Shown piece by piece: positions 10,519 to 21,874 of a DNA stretch of 64,000 bases. Source of the stretch: Sesamum alatum (Eukaryota > Streptophyta > Magnoliopsida > Lamiales > Pedaliaceae). The notes beneath the pieces are model-generated. The model was not told where the DNA came from, searched no databases, and saw nothing but the letters and a program-made list of their open reading frames with translations. The stretch spans positions 7,703,001 through 7,767,000 of the forward strand of contig JACGWO010000006.1 of assembly GCA_034509735.1 (NCBI GenBank), given 5' to 3'. Position 1 is the first letter of the stretch, and each line of letters begins with the position of its first letter. A program made the translations under genes and the position numbers.

Positions 10519-10846
10519 GGGCTAAAGACAATTTATCCCCTTGTGTTATTGAAAAGGTTCAATTTACCCCCCCGTGAAAAAATAAAGTGCAAAAAACCCC
10601 CTATATTTTTAGAAATGATGCAATTTACCCCCCGGAGGTAACGGTGTATTACACGCGCTCCTTCTGCGATTTTTAATCATTTTTTAATAATAAATTATTT
10701 TTTATATTTTAAATTTTAAACGGTTAGATTCAATTTACTATGATCTAACGGCCAATATGAATCTATTTAAATGAATGGCTAAGATTAAATTTAATGAATG
10801 GTTCAGATTTAATCATATTATATATATATTATTATTTATTATATAC

Positions 10847-10992
10847 AAATATATATATATTATTTATATATTTATATATACATATACATATATATTACTG
10901 TAACATATATATATAATATACAAATATATATATATATTATTTATATATTTATATATACATATACATATATATTACTGTAACATATATATATA
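10847..10992. repeat. Tandem pair of an about 75-bp AT-rich unit
   Basis: A unit containing 'ATTATTTATATATTTATATA' and 'ATATTACTGTAACATATA' occurs twice in succession and runs into a (TA)n tract. Confidence 0.85.
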
Positions 10993-11009
10993 TATATATA
11001 TATATTGCA

Positions 11010-11155
11010 GAGCAGTCGCCGCCGCCGCCGACGCACACCCCTAGCCACCGGCCGACACCCGCCCCCAGCCCCCCGCCGTTCCCCGTCACCCTTCCCCCAC
11101 AACCCTCGCCCCCACAGCCCCCGCCCCCGCTCCCCGTCGAAACCCGCCGCCCCTG
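11010..11155. other. C-rich low-complexity block
   Basis: There are runs of CCGCCGCCGCC, CCCCCGCC and CCCCACA. Both strands show open but low-complexity frames (P/R-rich or G-rich), so no protein is claimed. Similar C-rich blocks occur at 13210-13280 and 22741-23040, both also inside MULE-like elements. Confidence 0.6.
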
Positions 11156-13279
11156 TAGCATCTACTAACGGCACTACGACTATATCTTTCCTAAATGTCA
11201 TACTTAATGTAAACCCTGATTATATATGTAATTATGCATATAATCCAGTCCCTACTGAGTATGATTATACGTAGCCTCATCATTACAACAAGTATATCTA
11301 TCATCTCATCCACAAAATCTCATATACATATATCAAGTACGACAAAAATGGGACTATTATAATTAGTTCGCATGTTATTCTCGCTTTTAATCCAAAATGT
11401 GAATTCTATTTCTATTTATAATAAGGAGAAAACTGCATACTGGCCCGACCTGACTGGAATGCAAATCGTGGACCTAGTTGTCGTGAATAGGCACAGCAAA
11501 ATCTACACCTGAAAAATGTTAGCAGAGGGATGAGCCTGCAACTCAATAAGTAAACAATCGGCACCAACTATATACGCACCTCATTTATATCAACAAGACA
11601 AAAACAAGCAACGTATATAAAATATAATCAACTTAATCAAGCACATTTCATTTTATTTCTCCACGTAATCATCCTATAACACGATAACCAATCAAACTTG
11701 TCTTTTTCCTAGTTGGCTTACCAGAAAGGTGATATAGTGTTTTTCTCCACTAACTCAACCTCACTAGTCATTCATATATATACATGAATCCCCTTGACAT
11801 GCCACATAGACTCATCAATCTCATTTCGCATCAAAGCTCTTTCATTTCGCATCATAACTCTTTTCATTTCGCATCATAGCTCTTTCCACATCGCATCATA
11901 GCTCTTTTCATTTCATTTTGCCACATAGGCTATTCAACAACATCAAGGGTATTCATATCATAATTACATTTAATTTCCATCACTCCCTCGATTTCACATA
12001 TCACCGTTCTTGTAAGCCAACTAGCCACATAAAACCACATAGCCGCATATTTCATGTACAAGCATATAACAGTGATATCAAACAACCAATGGCATATCTT
12101 TCTCATTTCACTTTCACGACATAATCATTTCAAAGTAATCATAAACCACTCGTACAATTCAAAATAGATTAGTCAAGCACGAATCACAGGCTTACGTAAA
12201 AATAATATCACCAGGAAATAAAACATATGTAGATAATACTAATGATTTACGTACACAACACTAATAGGGAAAAGGAACATATATAGGCAGCACTACTTAT
12301 TTACTTACCTCGATCTTATACAGATTTAGTTAGCTGATGTGAAGTCGTACGATCATCTACTTTATCCCCGTGTCCTATCATAAGGCATAATGCGTATAAT
12401 TAATATCTAGAATGTCAATTTCTAAATAAAATATTAAATATTATTTATATATATATCACCAATCTCTCAATATTTCATTAAACCCTTCATCCTATTATAA
12501 CTACCATTCATAATAACAATTCTTGGATTATATTTATCTCAAAATATACTTATCTTTACTAAATATAATATTTTCAAATATATTCTATAATATTTCTCAA
12601 ATAAAATTTTCAACCCGATTAAACTAAACCAATCAATTGTAGAAATTATTAAATCTAGTAAATTAAGCAGTTTAAGCCATTAATTATAACACCCCTAATT
12701 CGATTGAGACATTTAACCAGGCACTAATTATAAATGCTCAAATTCATAAAATTTTCCTGTTAAACACTAAATCGAATAGTATAATTAACATTTAATAAAT
12801 GCACTTATTAAATAATATCATTATATAAATTAAAACTAATTAAAATAAATTATTTCTTACCTTATTTTTGCCGATCTGTTTCTATGTGTGTATGTATGTG
12901 TTTAAAATGTGTTGTGTGTGAGTGTGTGTGTTTATAAATGATGGGGGGTGGGCGGCCCATCATTATCCCACCCCTCTTTTTTCCTTTTTCTTTTTTTAAT
13001 TTTTTATAAACATTTTCAAAATATCCATTACGTCCTTTCTAATTTCTTAATTAATATAATTTGCTCCCAAATATTATATAAAGCTCCAATTCACTCTGTT
13101 CAAGTCTTAATATGATCACAATTTAATCTATAATATATCTACTAATTAATTAAATTTTTTAATTAATTACCAATTAACCCCATAATTATGAATAAAAATT
13201 TGTGGACGTCACAGCCCCCGCCTCCGTTCCCCGTCCCCCGCTCCCCGTCCCCTGCCCCCAGCCCCCAACCCTTCCTCCC

Positions 13280-13282
<3 letters not shown>

Positions 13283-13321
<39 letters not shown>
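13283..13321. repeat. (TC)n microsatellite
   Basis: About 19 TC dinucleotides, followed by a short TATC run. Confidence 0.95.
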
Positions 13322-13331
<10 letters not shown>

Positions 13332-13692
13332 AGATATATTGTATATATATATACTTATATAAATAAATATATATAATTAAAAATATATAAAATTATATAT
13401 AAATATATTTAAATTTTAATATATTTATAAATAATATTGATGAGATCTGAACCATTCATCTAAATGATTCAGATCTAACGATTTTAAAATAAGGGTAAAA
13501 ATATAATTTTGTAAACTAAAAATTAAAAAAAATAAAAAATAGTGCGTGAAATGCACCAGTCACGTGGAGGGGGTAAATTGCATCATTTTTAAGAGTATAG
13601 GGGGTGTTTTGCACTTTGTTTTATCATAGGGGAGTAAATTGAACTTTTCCAATAACACAGGGGGATAAATTGTATTTTACCCAAAAAATATT

Positions 13693-14747
13693 ACCCAGAT
13701 CCTGCCCAATCTATTAAACCCAACTTAAGACCCATGAGTCTCTAGACTCGATTAGACCAGGGCTTTTGGGACGGATCCGACCCAGACCCTTTTTTTCTTT
13801 TCTTTTTCTCCCTTTTTTTAACTCCTCAAACTAATGAATCAACAAGCACAACTATTATCAACATTCTACATTTTCCATTCTCACAACTTCTATGATTAAA
13901 GAAATCAAGCAAGCATTGTAAATATTCTACAAAAAGCAAATCCAAGGCTTCTAGTGATCATTCCAGGATTGCACTATAATCTTAGTTTCACCTACCTAAA
14001 GGAAAAACACATTACAGTAAACTTCAAGAACAAATTGTCCGAGGGAAGTTAAACTTCAAGAACAAATTGTCCAAAGGGATGATTACATTGTCAATTCTCG
14101 TAATGGCGAAGGCCCGTGACTAGCATTTCGTCGAGGCCCAAATTCTCTATTAGACGGATGGCGACGGTGTGAGCAACAAGGAGGCGGCGTTGGCGTGAGG
14201 ACGAGGTGGCAATGTGAGCGACGAGGAGGCGGCGGCGTAAGGATGACGAGACGGCGGAAGTGACGTGGTGGCGTCGTGAGCGAGGCGACGACGATGGTGG
14301 AGGCTACGGGTTTGAAGAGATTGAGAAAGTCTTACCATAGTGAAGAGAATTAGGGTGGGGATGGAAATAGGGATGGGTATGGGAATGGGCCTAGGTATGA
14401 ATGGGTAGAAGCGGGTATATACCCGGCTCAGACCCAATCATTTTAATTTAATGAGTCCAGGCCTGGGTCTGGGTCTAATTTAAAATGAAGGGTCTGGACT
14501 TGGGTTTGGTCCCATTATAATGGGTATGGGCCTAGGCATTACTGGCCCATTGACAGGCCTAGCCGAGGCGAAACGTTTCAACCGGAATTCGGGTGGCGCA
14601 TCTCACTTCAGCCCCTTCTCGGTCGCTTTCACCCATCATAATTTTTGATCGAGTTTGGTTTTTCTTCAAAAAGATTGTCTTGAACTCCATACTCGCTCAA
14701 AATAACGATTTCAAGTAATTGTGTTGGAAGCATCTTGCTTTTTCTTG
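13693..14747. other. T1 internal non-coding DNA with GC-rich degenerate repeats
   Basis: It includes GCGGCG/GAGGCG-rich sequence (14150-14310) and a 'GGGTATGGG / CCCATT' rich stretch (14340-14570), reminiscent of hAT-type MITE sequence. No credible gene is seen. Confidence 0.4.
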
Positions 14748-15200
14748 CTTCCTTCGACATCGGGAAGTTGTGTTATAACACTTCGAGGAAGTCATCTTGA
14801 CTTTGGGGTGTCGCTTATGACACCTTAGGGAGGACACTTTGCTTTAATTTGTTTTGACTTCGGAGTGTCGCGTATGACACCTTAAGGAAATTGTTTCGCT
14901 TTTGACTTCGAGGTGTCGCTTGTGACACCTCAAGGAAGTTATTTTTCTTTTGACTTTGGGGTTGCGTATGACACCTCAAAGAAGCCGTTTTTTCTTTTGA
15001 CTTTGAGATCTTGTGTATGACACCTCAAGGAAGCCGTTTTTCTTTTGACTCGGGGTATCTACTATGACACTTCAAGGAATCTATTTTTTCTTTATTTTCT
15101 CTGACTTTAGGGTGTCGCATATGTCACCTCAAGGAAGCCATTTTGCTTTTGACTTCGGGGTGTGGCATATGACACCTCATGAAAGCCATTTTTACATTTT
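14748..15200. repeat. Minisatellite, about nine 47-57-bp units with a GGTGTC/GACACC dyad
   Basis: Units begin 'CTTCGGGGTGTCGC', continue 'TATGACACCTCAAGGAAG' and end 'TTTTCTTTTGA'. In most units GGTGTC and GACACC form an inverted pair a few bases apart, so each unit can fold as a hairpin. Unit length varies through the T-rich linker. Confidence 0.9.
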
Positions 15201-15509
15201 CTCATGAGTCAACTTTTATATTTCCCTTACTACGGGTTGGTTTCGCTTATATTATTCAGAAGATATAAAAGTTTATTTATTTTTAAGATAGAAAATTTTG
15301 ATTTATACCTCTATCTCATGAAATAGAAATAACGATCAAATTTCAACCTCTTTGGATTATTCTGCATTTGTGGCGGTCCACGGACTAGACGTTGGCAAGA
15401 CTTCAGCTCGCGAAGCGTTCAATGGGGCGTAGCGTGCTAAGCTACTTGGAGGCATGTTCTCGCTTTCATCTCTACTCATCATCTTATCCAGGGTGTTGTT
15501 TTGTCTTCC

Positions 15510-15960
15510 TTGTCAGTCAGTCTTCTCATGGGGGTCATGCGGCTTGTACCCATAGCCTCTTTGTCCCGAATGTACTTTCACCAACAATTCATCTAATGTG
15601 GTTGTGGGCTTTCCCGCTATCGTCTCTTGGAACTTACTCCTCTTCAAGTTCCGTTGGGTTATACTTGCTGAGAGTTCAGGGTTGCTGTGAGGCACTTCGA
15701 GCTCAGCCTATGAAAACTTTTGGACATACTCCTTGAGACCTTCATGTCCCCACTAGAATATGGTGAACGACTATGAGGCAGTCTTGGGATACCTCTTGTT
15801 GATTGCAAAGTGGTGTAAGAAGCATTGTGAGAGATGCTTGAAAGTGTCGGTAGCTCGGGGAGGTAACCAGTTAACCTAAGACACAACATTCCTCGAGATA
15901 GTGGCCCGGAATAGCTTGCAATAAACAACGTTGTTTATATCCAGTAGATCAGCTCTAGTC
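15510..15960 (-). pseudogene. T1 gag fragment (Ty3/gypsy)
   Basis: On the minus strand the segments LKEYVQKF, then VPHSNPELSASITQRNLKRS and 'AGKPTTTLDELLVK', match the plant gypsy gag pattern 'SLREYVQRF...EVP.VNPELL.SI.Q.L'. A second gypsy gag at 32115-32310 shows the same motifs with better preservation. Stop codons and frame shifts interrupt it upstream (about 15700-15960). Gag would form the retrotransposon particle; this copy is dead. Confidence 0.75.
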
Positions 15961-16194
15961 AGGAGTGAACTAGGTGGTCTTGCGGCTTTTCGACCTCTTT
16001 ATACTCGTCCAAGTTCGGAAATTTAGTCCAAATGGCACAACTTCGGCCATTTTGGGGTGCCAAAAAACTACAGAGTCAGTAGTGCCACTGCTAAAAGGTA
16101 CGTTGGGAGTTCCCCAATCTTGCATTATGGACGAACCTGAGTGGAGGGTACTTGACCTTCTATCTCCTTTAGAGGTTATCCTCATGGAGGTGAC

Positions 16195-17010
16195 ACTCCT
16201 CCAAGAGAGGGAGGTGCTCATCCTCCCCTCTCCCTTCGAATCTATCCTTCTTGTGATGGCTCTCTTCTAGGAGGAGGAGGCAATTGAGTTTCTTCCACTT
16301 CTTGGCGCTCTCTTCGTTGAGATGACATGCCTCTAGGAGGAGAAGGTGTCCGACCTCCTCTTTCCCCTTAGGACTCTTCTCCTTGCAATGAACCTCCTCT
16401 AGGGGGAAGCATTTGACCTCCTTCCTCTCCTTGGGCTCTCCTTCTCGAGATGACACGCTTTCAGGAGAGGAGGTGTTTGACCTCCTCTCTCCCATTGAGA
16501 CTCTTATCCTTGCGATGGCTCTCCTCTAGGGGGAGGCGCTTGACCTTCTTCCTCTCCTAAGGACCCTTCTCCTTGAGATGACGCCTCAGAAGGAGGAGGT
16601 GCTCGACCTCCTCTCTCCCCTCGGGCTCTTCTCCTTCCAATAGTTCTCCTCCAAGGGCAGATGCTTGACCTCTTTCCTCTCGTTGAGACTCTTCTCCTCG
16701 AGATAATATGCCTCGAGAGGAGGAGGTGCTTGACCTCTTCTCTCCCCTTAGGACTTTTCTCCTTGCAATGGCTTTCCCCCATGGGAGGCGCTTGACCTCC
16801 TTCCTCTCCTTCGAACTCTTTTGCTCGAGATGACAGGCTTCTAGGAGGAGGAAGTGCTCGACCTCCTCTCTCCTCTCGGGACTCTTCTCCTTAGGATGGC
16901 TCTCCTCCAGGGGGGACGCTTGACCTCCTTCCTCTTTTTTAGACTCTTCTCCTCGAGATAATACGCCTCAGAAGGTGCTAGACCTCCTCTCGCCCTTTGG
17001 GACTCTACAT
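16195..17010. repeat. Minisatellite, about seven units of about 120-130 bp with a palindromic core
   Basis: Each unit has 'GAGGAGGTGCTCGACCTCCTC', an imperfect palindrome, followed by 'TCTCCCCT', 'GACTCTTCTCCT', 'ATGGCTCTCCTC', 'GGGAGGCGCTTGACCTCC' and 'CTCGAGATGA'. Cores fall near 16205, 16338, 16455, 16580, 16705, 16845 and 16970. Open frames exist on the minus strand (E/R/K-rich), but they follow the repeat period and are not considered genes. Confidence 0.88.
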
Positions 17011-17054
17011 TTCTAGCTCGTGCATCGGTGTTCATCTTCAATGCTTAGATCAAG

Positions 17055-17075
17055 TTCCCATAGACGGCATCAAGT
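17055..17075 (-). other. T1 primer-binding site (degenerate)
   Basis: The minus strand reads TTGATGCCGTCTATGGGAA directly after the LTR. It resembles the TGGCGCCGTCTGTGGGAA site seen intact in T3 at 56516-56533. Confidence 0.7.
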
Positions 17076-17381
17076 TGATGGAGAATAAAGTGGGAGCTTG
17101 TGGTCTAAACATACTTAATAGGTCATGCACTAGAAATCTTTCTTCTTTTTAATTTCCAAAGGTCCTCTTTACAATAATATAAAGGGGGTATTTAACTACT
17201 ATAGGTAATTAATGTGGGGTGTAAATTCATTTTTACCCCCCACCAACAGCTAACATGTGGGCGTGACTCATTAACTAGGGGTAATCTAGTAATTAAAAAT
17301 TAAATAGAAAATATGTGGTCTTGATCTCTTGATGCTTTTGGTAATGAAATCTTTACCCTTGGTCAAATTCTTTCTCCATCA
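17076..17381 (-). repeat. T1 5' LTR (right copy)
   Basis: It runs TGATGG to CCATCA, is flanked on the right by GATAG and is homologous to 9633-9925. Confidence 0.85.
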
Positions 17382-17419
17382 GATAGAAAATATGATATAA
17401 TCCATCTGGAATAAAAGCT

Positions 17420-18505
17420 ATGGCGGAGAACACAATTGCTCCGACCGCTGGAAATGAATGTTAGTATGAGATTGACGCATTGTATCTTCATCCTTCGGAA
17501 CACTCAGGATTTGTATTGGCGAGTGAACCTTTGGATGGATCCTATTTTTTTGGCATGGAGTAGAGCGATCTATGTGTCGCTTGGATCGAAGTTGAAGCTT
17601 GGCTTCATCGATGGTATTTTTTTGATGCCGGCTAATGGTTCCAAACACTATGAATAATGGCAACGTGTGGATCTGACAGTTACTTCTTGGCTATGGAGTT
17701 CCATCTCCAAAGATATCGCAGCGGACCTATGATATACTAGATCCAGTGAGAGATTTCCTCGGTCTGTCAGGGTGATTTGTCTCTAACTGCATACTACATG
17801 AAGGTAAAGAAACTACGGTATGAGTTGAATTGCTTGGCTCCTACTCCTCTATGCACTTGTGGAAAGTGTGTTTGTGAACTGGGGAAGGCTATGTCTGCTC
17901 AAAATGCATCTATCCAGCTGATTCAGTTCCTAATAGGGTTCCATGAGGTGTTTGGTCATGAGCACAGTAAGGTACTAATGATGGATCCTTTGCCGATGTG
18001 GAGAAGGCATTTGAGATGCTGCTTAGTGTTGAGAAACAGAGATCAATCAGCTTAGATTCAACTGATACTACACGTAATGTGACTTATCACCTTGCTACAA
18101 AAGAGAAAAAAAGGTTTTACTGACATAAAATGCACACAAAAAGAAAAACTTTGTTGAAAATAGATCATTGATTTGTGACAATTGCCCCAAACCGGGCCAT
18201 TCGAGAGATACCTGTTTACAGATCCACGGCGTACCAGATTGGTACAAGTCTTGGAGCAGAAGAAGAAGGGGACTGCAGGGAAATCCTTTGCAGCTGTTGT
18301 TGAGGGTAAAGGAACTAATCGGACTGAGGCTGTTGATAACTCAAGCAGCATGACAACTATGATGACTGAACTACTGAAACTGGTCAAGCGTAATAACATG
18401 CCTTCAGATCCTATTTCTACGAGCTATGCAAATTTTGCTTGCTATGACGATGATGACTTTGCAAGTAATGTCACTAATACACCAGCACTTGAATTGAGTT
18501 CTTAG
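17420..18505 (+). pseudogene. C2 gag
   Basis: The frame opens MAENTIAPTAGNE. It breaks almost at once and continues as LASEPLDGS, 'AWSRAIYVSLGSKLKLGFIDG' and 'SLTAYYMKVKKLRYELN', all typical of this copia gag type. 'CNCLAPTPLCTCGKC'-like Cys-rich text and the zinc knuckle CDNCPKPGHSRDTC (about 18176) complete it. Several shifts and stops are present, so it is not translatable as one product. Confidence 0.85.
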
Positions 18506-20401
18506 ATAATGGATACAGGGGCAACTAACCACATATGTGAAAATTTTGCACTCACACAAAACCTACAAATACACGCTTTATTCATCTTCCTTATGACTCT
18601 AAAACAGAAGTTCTATACACTGAAATAGTACAACTTTCACACAAAATAACACTGGAACATGTGCTTTACATCCCTGATTTATCAATCAATCTTATTTCCG
18701 TTAGCCAATTATGCTCATCTACATCGTGCATTATGTCCTTCTCTCAAGACTCTTGTATTTTGCCAGACCAGAATACAAAAGAAACTGTGGCTTTTGGCTT
18801 TGTACACAAGAGATTGTACGTGCTTAGACAACACCATATTGTACCTTATAAGATCCATTCTTCTTTACCCAATGTATGTTCTGCTGATGTTCGTATTGAT
18901 ATTTCTCTGTGGCATAGAAGGTTAGGACACACTTCTACTCACGCAATAAAACATGTTTCAGTTGTAAATCTCTTGATGCATCAACTGAAGTTGTTTGTGA
19001 TATGTGCCTTTTGGCTAAACATGCTCATGTTGCCTTTCCCTTAAGTTAGTCTCATACTTCCGTGTATTTCTAATTACTGCATTTAAATATATGAGGACCC
19101 TATAGAGAGCCCACTGTATCAGGTTCACATTATATCCATATAATTTTTAGTCGCTCTTTATGGACATATCTCTTGAAACGTAAGTCTCAAGTTCCCTCTG
19201 CAATCACCAACTTTTGTAAGTTAGTTCCCACTCAGTTTAATGCACATATCAAAGTGCTCAGATCAAATAATGGAACCAAATTCATGAACCAAGAATGTCT
19301 GTCTCTCTTTGATGATTTTGGGATCACTCACCAGTCATCTTGTACCTACAACCCACAACAAAATGGGAGGGTATAGAGGAAACACCGTCACCTTCTAAAT
19401 GTAGCCCAAGTCCTTCTTTTCCAAGCCTCGCTTCCTAATAAATTTTGGCGATATGCCATCTTAACAGCTAACTACCTAATCGATCACACCCCTACTAAAA
19501 AACTCAATTGAAAAACACCATTGGAAACTCTATATGGTTCGTTACCTTCCTATGATCACTTGAGGGTCTTTAGTTGTTTGTGTTTTGCTACTAACTTAGA
19601 TCCTCACAAGTTTAAGTTCTACAAGAGGGTGTTCAAATGCATTTTCCTAGGTTATGCCGTGAATATAGGGTTTTGGGCTTGGAGACTAACCAACTCTTTG
19701 TCTCTAGGGACGTCGTATTCTATGAACGCATTTTTCCTTTCTCATCTTCCAGTCCACCTTTAGTATACAATCCATCTTTTATCTTGCCTGTTGGGACTGA
19801 CTTAGCAGCCACTGAAGATTCACCAGCGATTTTTGTTGAAACTCGTCACTTCACCCCCTCCTCATACATCTACTGAGCTTTCTATTCCCTCTCCTCCTCC
19901 AGCTCGTCGATCCACCAGAACCTCTCAAAGACGTGGTTAGCTCAATGATTTTGTCTGCCATCAGGATTCTCCCACTCTCATATCCTTTAGCAATGATGCA
20001 TATATGTCTTTTGTTGCCTTTTCATCAATTTTTTCAGGAACTCGGGTCATTTGTCGAGGCTGTAAAGTACCCTGAGTGCCGGGCAGCTATGCATGCTGAA
20101 ATTGAGGCTTTGGAGAAAAATAACACTTGGAAACTTACTCCTTTTCCTGCTGGAAAGTCAGCTATAGGTTGTAAGTGGGTTTTCAAGACTAAAGTAAAAC
20201 TAGATGGCAGTGCGGAATGGTACAAAGCTGTCTTATAGTAAAAAGCTATAACCAAGTGGAGGGTGTCGAATACACTGATAGTTTTTCTCCGGTGGCGTAG
20301 GCAGTCACAGTGCATATGTTTTTAGCCATAGTTGCGGCCCGTAGTTGGCCTATCCAGCAGATGGATGTCAGTAATGCATTTCTGCATGGACTTCTCGACG
20401 A

Positions 20402-20441
<40 letters not shown>

Positions 20442-21590
20442 TCCCTCCTGCTGATCACCCTACAGACCCTGGCTTGGTATGTAAGCTGGAACGTTCCTCT
20501 ACGGCCTCAAGCAGGACTCCCAGCAGTGGAACCTGGAATTCACTATCAAGCTCCAGGAATTTGGGTTTGTGGAGTCGGCTCATGATCACTGTTTATTCAC
20601 CAAAGCTACGCCTTCCGGTCCTATGTCCTTCCGTGTCTACGTTGATGACATTTTGGTTGCCGGTCCTTCACTCTTCGAGATTCAGTCTAAAGGTTTATCT
20701 ACATGACTTATTCACCATCAAAGACATTGGTGATGCCCGCTACTTCCTTGGCTTGGAGATAGCAAGAAACGTTGATGGAACTTATGTGGCGCAAAAACTA
20801 AGTATGCACTGGACATTATCAAGGATGTTGGTTTGTCACAATGCAAGGCATCATCAGCTTTCCCTCAGGGTTTGAAACTCTCTGCTGAATGTAGTGTTTT
20901 GCTTCCGCAACATGATTCTTATCATCGGCTAGTTAGGCGTCTCCTTTACCTTAGTTTCACTCGACCGAACATCTCCCACTCCGTCCAACAATTAAGTCAA
21001 TTCCTTTCACACCCTTGTGAAAATTATTGGAGTGCAGCACTACATGTAAAATATTTGAAGGGTTGCCCTTCGAAGATTATTTTCTTGCCATGTTATAACA
21101 CGTTCGAGCTTACAACGTATTATGATGCCGATTAGGCGTCCTGGACGGATTCTCGTCGTTCCCTCACGGGATTGTGTTTTTCTTGGTTCGACCCTTGTTT
21201 CCTGGAAAACAGAAGCAGACGACCGTCTCACGCTCTATGGCCGAGGCCGAAGATCGCAGCATAGCTGCCACAGTTTGTGAGCTACGTTGGATTTCTTGTT
21301 TGTTGGGGGATTTTGGTGTTTTTCTTGTCCTGCCTATTCAACTTTATTATGATAATATAGCCACTTTATACATTATGGCGAATCCAGTGTTTCATGAGCG
21401 TACTAAGCATATCGAGATGGAATGTCATATTGTTCACAATGCGCATAAGGATTGTTTACTTGCTCCCTCTTACATTCAGAGTTCCGATCAGCTGGCACAT
21501 ACAGCCTCTGCCACCATTGATGCTGCTCTTCTTCTCTTGCAAGTGCTTCAGAGGTCCAAATCCTCCCTCGTTATCCTAGAGAATGGCTGA
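18505..21590 (+). pseudogene. C2 protease, integrase, reverse transcriptase and RNase H
   Basis: Visible pieces include the protease site MDTGATNHICENF (about 18510); integrase LWHRRLGHTS (about 18910); 'VLRSNNGTKF' and 'PQQNGRV' (about 19255-19376); RT 'NNTWKLTPFPAGKSAIGCKWVFKTK' in pieces (about 20120-20190); '[16 protein letters not shown]' (about 20355); 'YVDDILVAG' (about 20640); 'DIGDARYFLGLEIARN' (about 20730); and RNase H 'KQTTVSRSMAEAE' (about 21210). Each domain falls in a different frame. An in-frame TA microsatellite has expanded inside RT at 20404-20439. The copy is dead. Confidence 0.88.
20404..20439 (+). repeat. (AT)18 microsatellite inside the C2 RT frame
   Basis: The 36-bp dinucleotide tract lies between 'LLDED' and the proline codons that follow the VYM-type motif in related RTs. 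Its length is a multiple of three, adding an I-Y repeat without a shift. Confidence 0.95.
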
Positions 21591-21700
21591 GTTAAAAGGC
21601 GTGTTTTACTACTTTCACCTTTTCTTAGTTTTATGTTTTTCATAGTTGGCTGCTGAATAATTTATTCACCTTCTCATTAGTCTACACTGGTTGATGGACT

Positions 21701-21874
21701 TGTTAGTCTGTTAGAGGTTAGTTAGGCTGAAATTCCAATTTCCCTCTTCTATTTAACACGAGGGTTTATCCCATTTGTAATCAACTTGAAGATTTTCCAG
21801 AATAGAAAAATTCCTCTAAAAAATTATGGCTTGCTTTCGTCTTTCTTCCTACTTTGTTCTTCCATTTTTCTACA
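21701..21874 (+). repeat. C2 probable 3' LTR (about 174 bp)
   Basis: It starts TGTTAGTCTGTTAG after a weak purine stretch and ends TTCTACA immediately before the GCTAT flank. The end is well supported; the start is inferred from the TG and the size, because no second copy exists for comparison. Confidence 0.55.

Larger units (their letters stand above)
10519..13682. mobile_element. MULE-like DNA transposon, non-autonomous, long terminal inverted repeats
   Basis: The ends are inverted copies over about 150 bp. The left end reads GGGCTAAAGACAATTTATCC and carries 'CTTGTGTTATTG', 'CAATTTACCCCC' and 'GTGCAAAAAACCCC' blocks; the right end carries the complements and finishes TTTTACCC. It is flanked by an exact 10-bp duplication, AAAAAATATT (10509-10518 and 13683-13692). 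Long inverted ends plus a 9-11-bp duplication are the signature of Mutator-like elements. No transposase is recognisable inside, only AT-rich DNA, an about 75-bp tandem repeat (10847-10990) and C-rich blocks near 11010-11155 and 13210-13280. Confidence 0.85.
9633..17381 (-). mobile_element. T1: Tat-type Ty3/gypsy element (minus strand), internally decayed
   Basis: LTR-like ends at 9633-9925 and 17076-17381 both run TGATGG ... CCATCA and share most of their sequence, for example 'TTTACAATAAT', 'GGTAATTAATG', 'TGTGGGCGTGA' and 'TTGATGCTTTTGGTAATGA'. The target duplication is GATAG (9628-9632, 17382-17386). On the minus strand a degenerate primer-binding site (TTGATGCCGTCTATGGGAA, about 17055-17075) abuts the right LTR, and a G-rich tract (GGAGTTGGGGGCTAC) abuts the left LTR. 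Only a gag scrap remains of the coding region; most of the interior is minisatellites and a nested DNA transposon. Confidence 0.85.
17422..21874 (+). mobile_element. C2: decayed Ty1/copia element without a 5' LTR
   Basis: It is flanked by GCTAT (17417-17421 and 21875-21879). The right end finishes ...TTCTACA like an LTR. The left end, however, is the gag start codon itself, ATGGCGGAG, with AT shared with the flank. There is no LTR, leader or primer-binding site on the left. Copia-order domains run through the interior, broken by many stops and frame shifts. Confidence 0.8.

Noticed and set aside
11005..11274. Plus- and minus-strand frames (R/P-rich or G-rich) in the C-rich block
   Set aside because: Both strands are open because of composition; no motif, no start context and no splice context, and the block lies inside a non-autonomous DNA transposon.
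14150..14437. Minus-strand 95-codon frame rich in P, I and S
   Set aside because: Low-complexity coding produced by GGCG and GGGTATGGG repeats; no family resemblance.
16169..17041. Series of minus-strand E/R/K-rich frames
   Set aside because: They repeat with the minisatellite period and are explained by the tandem array.
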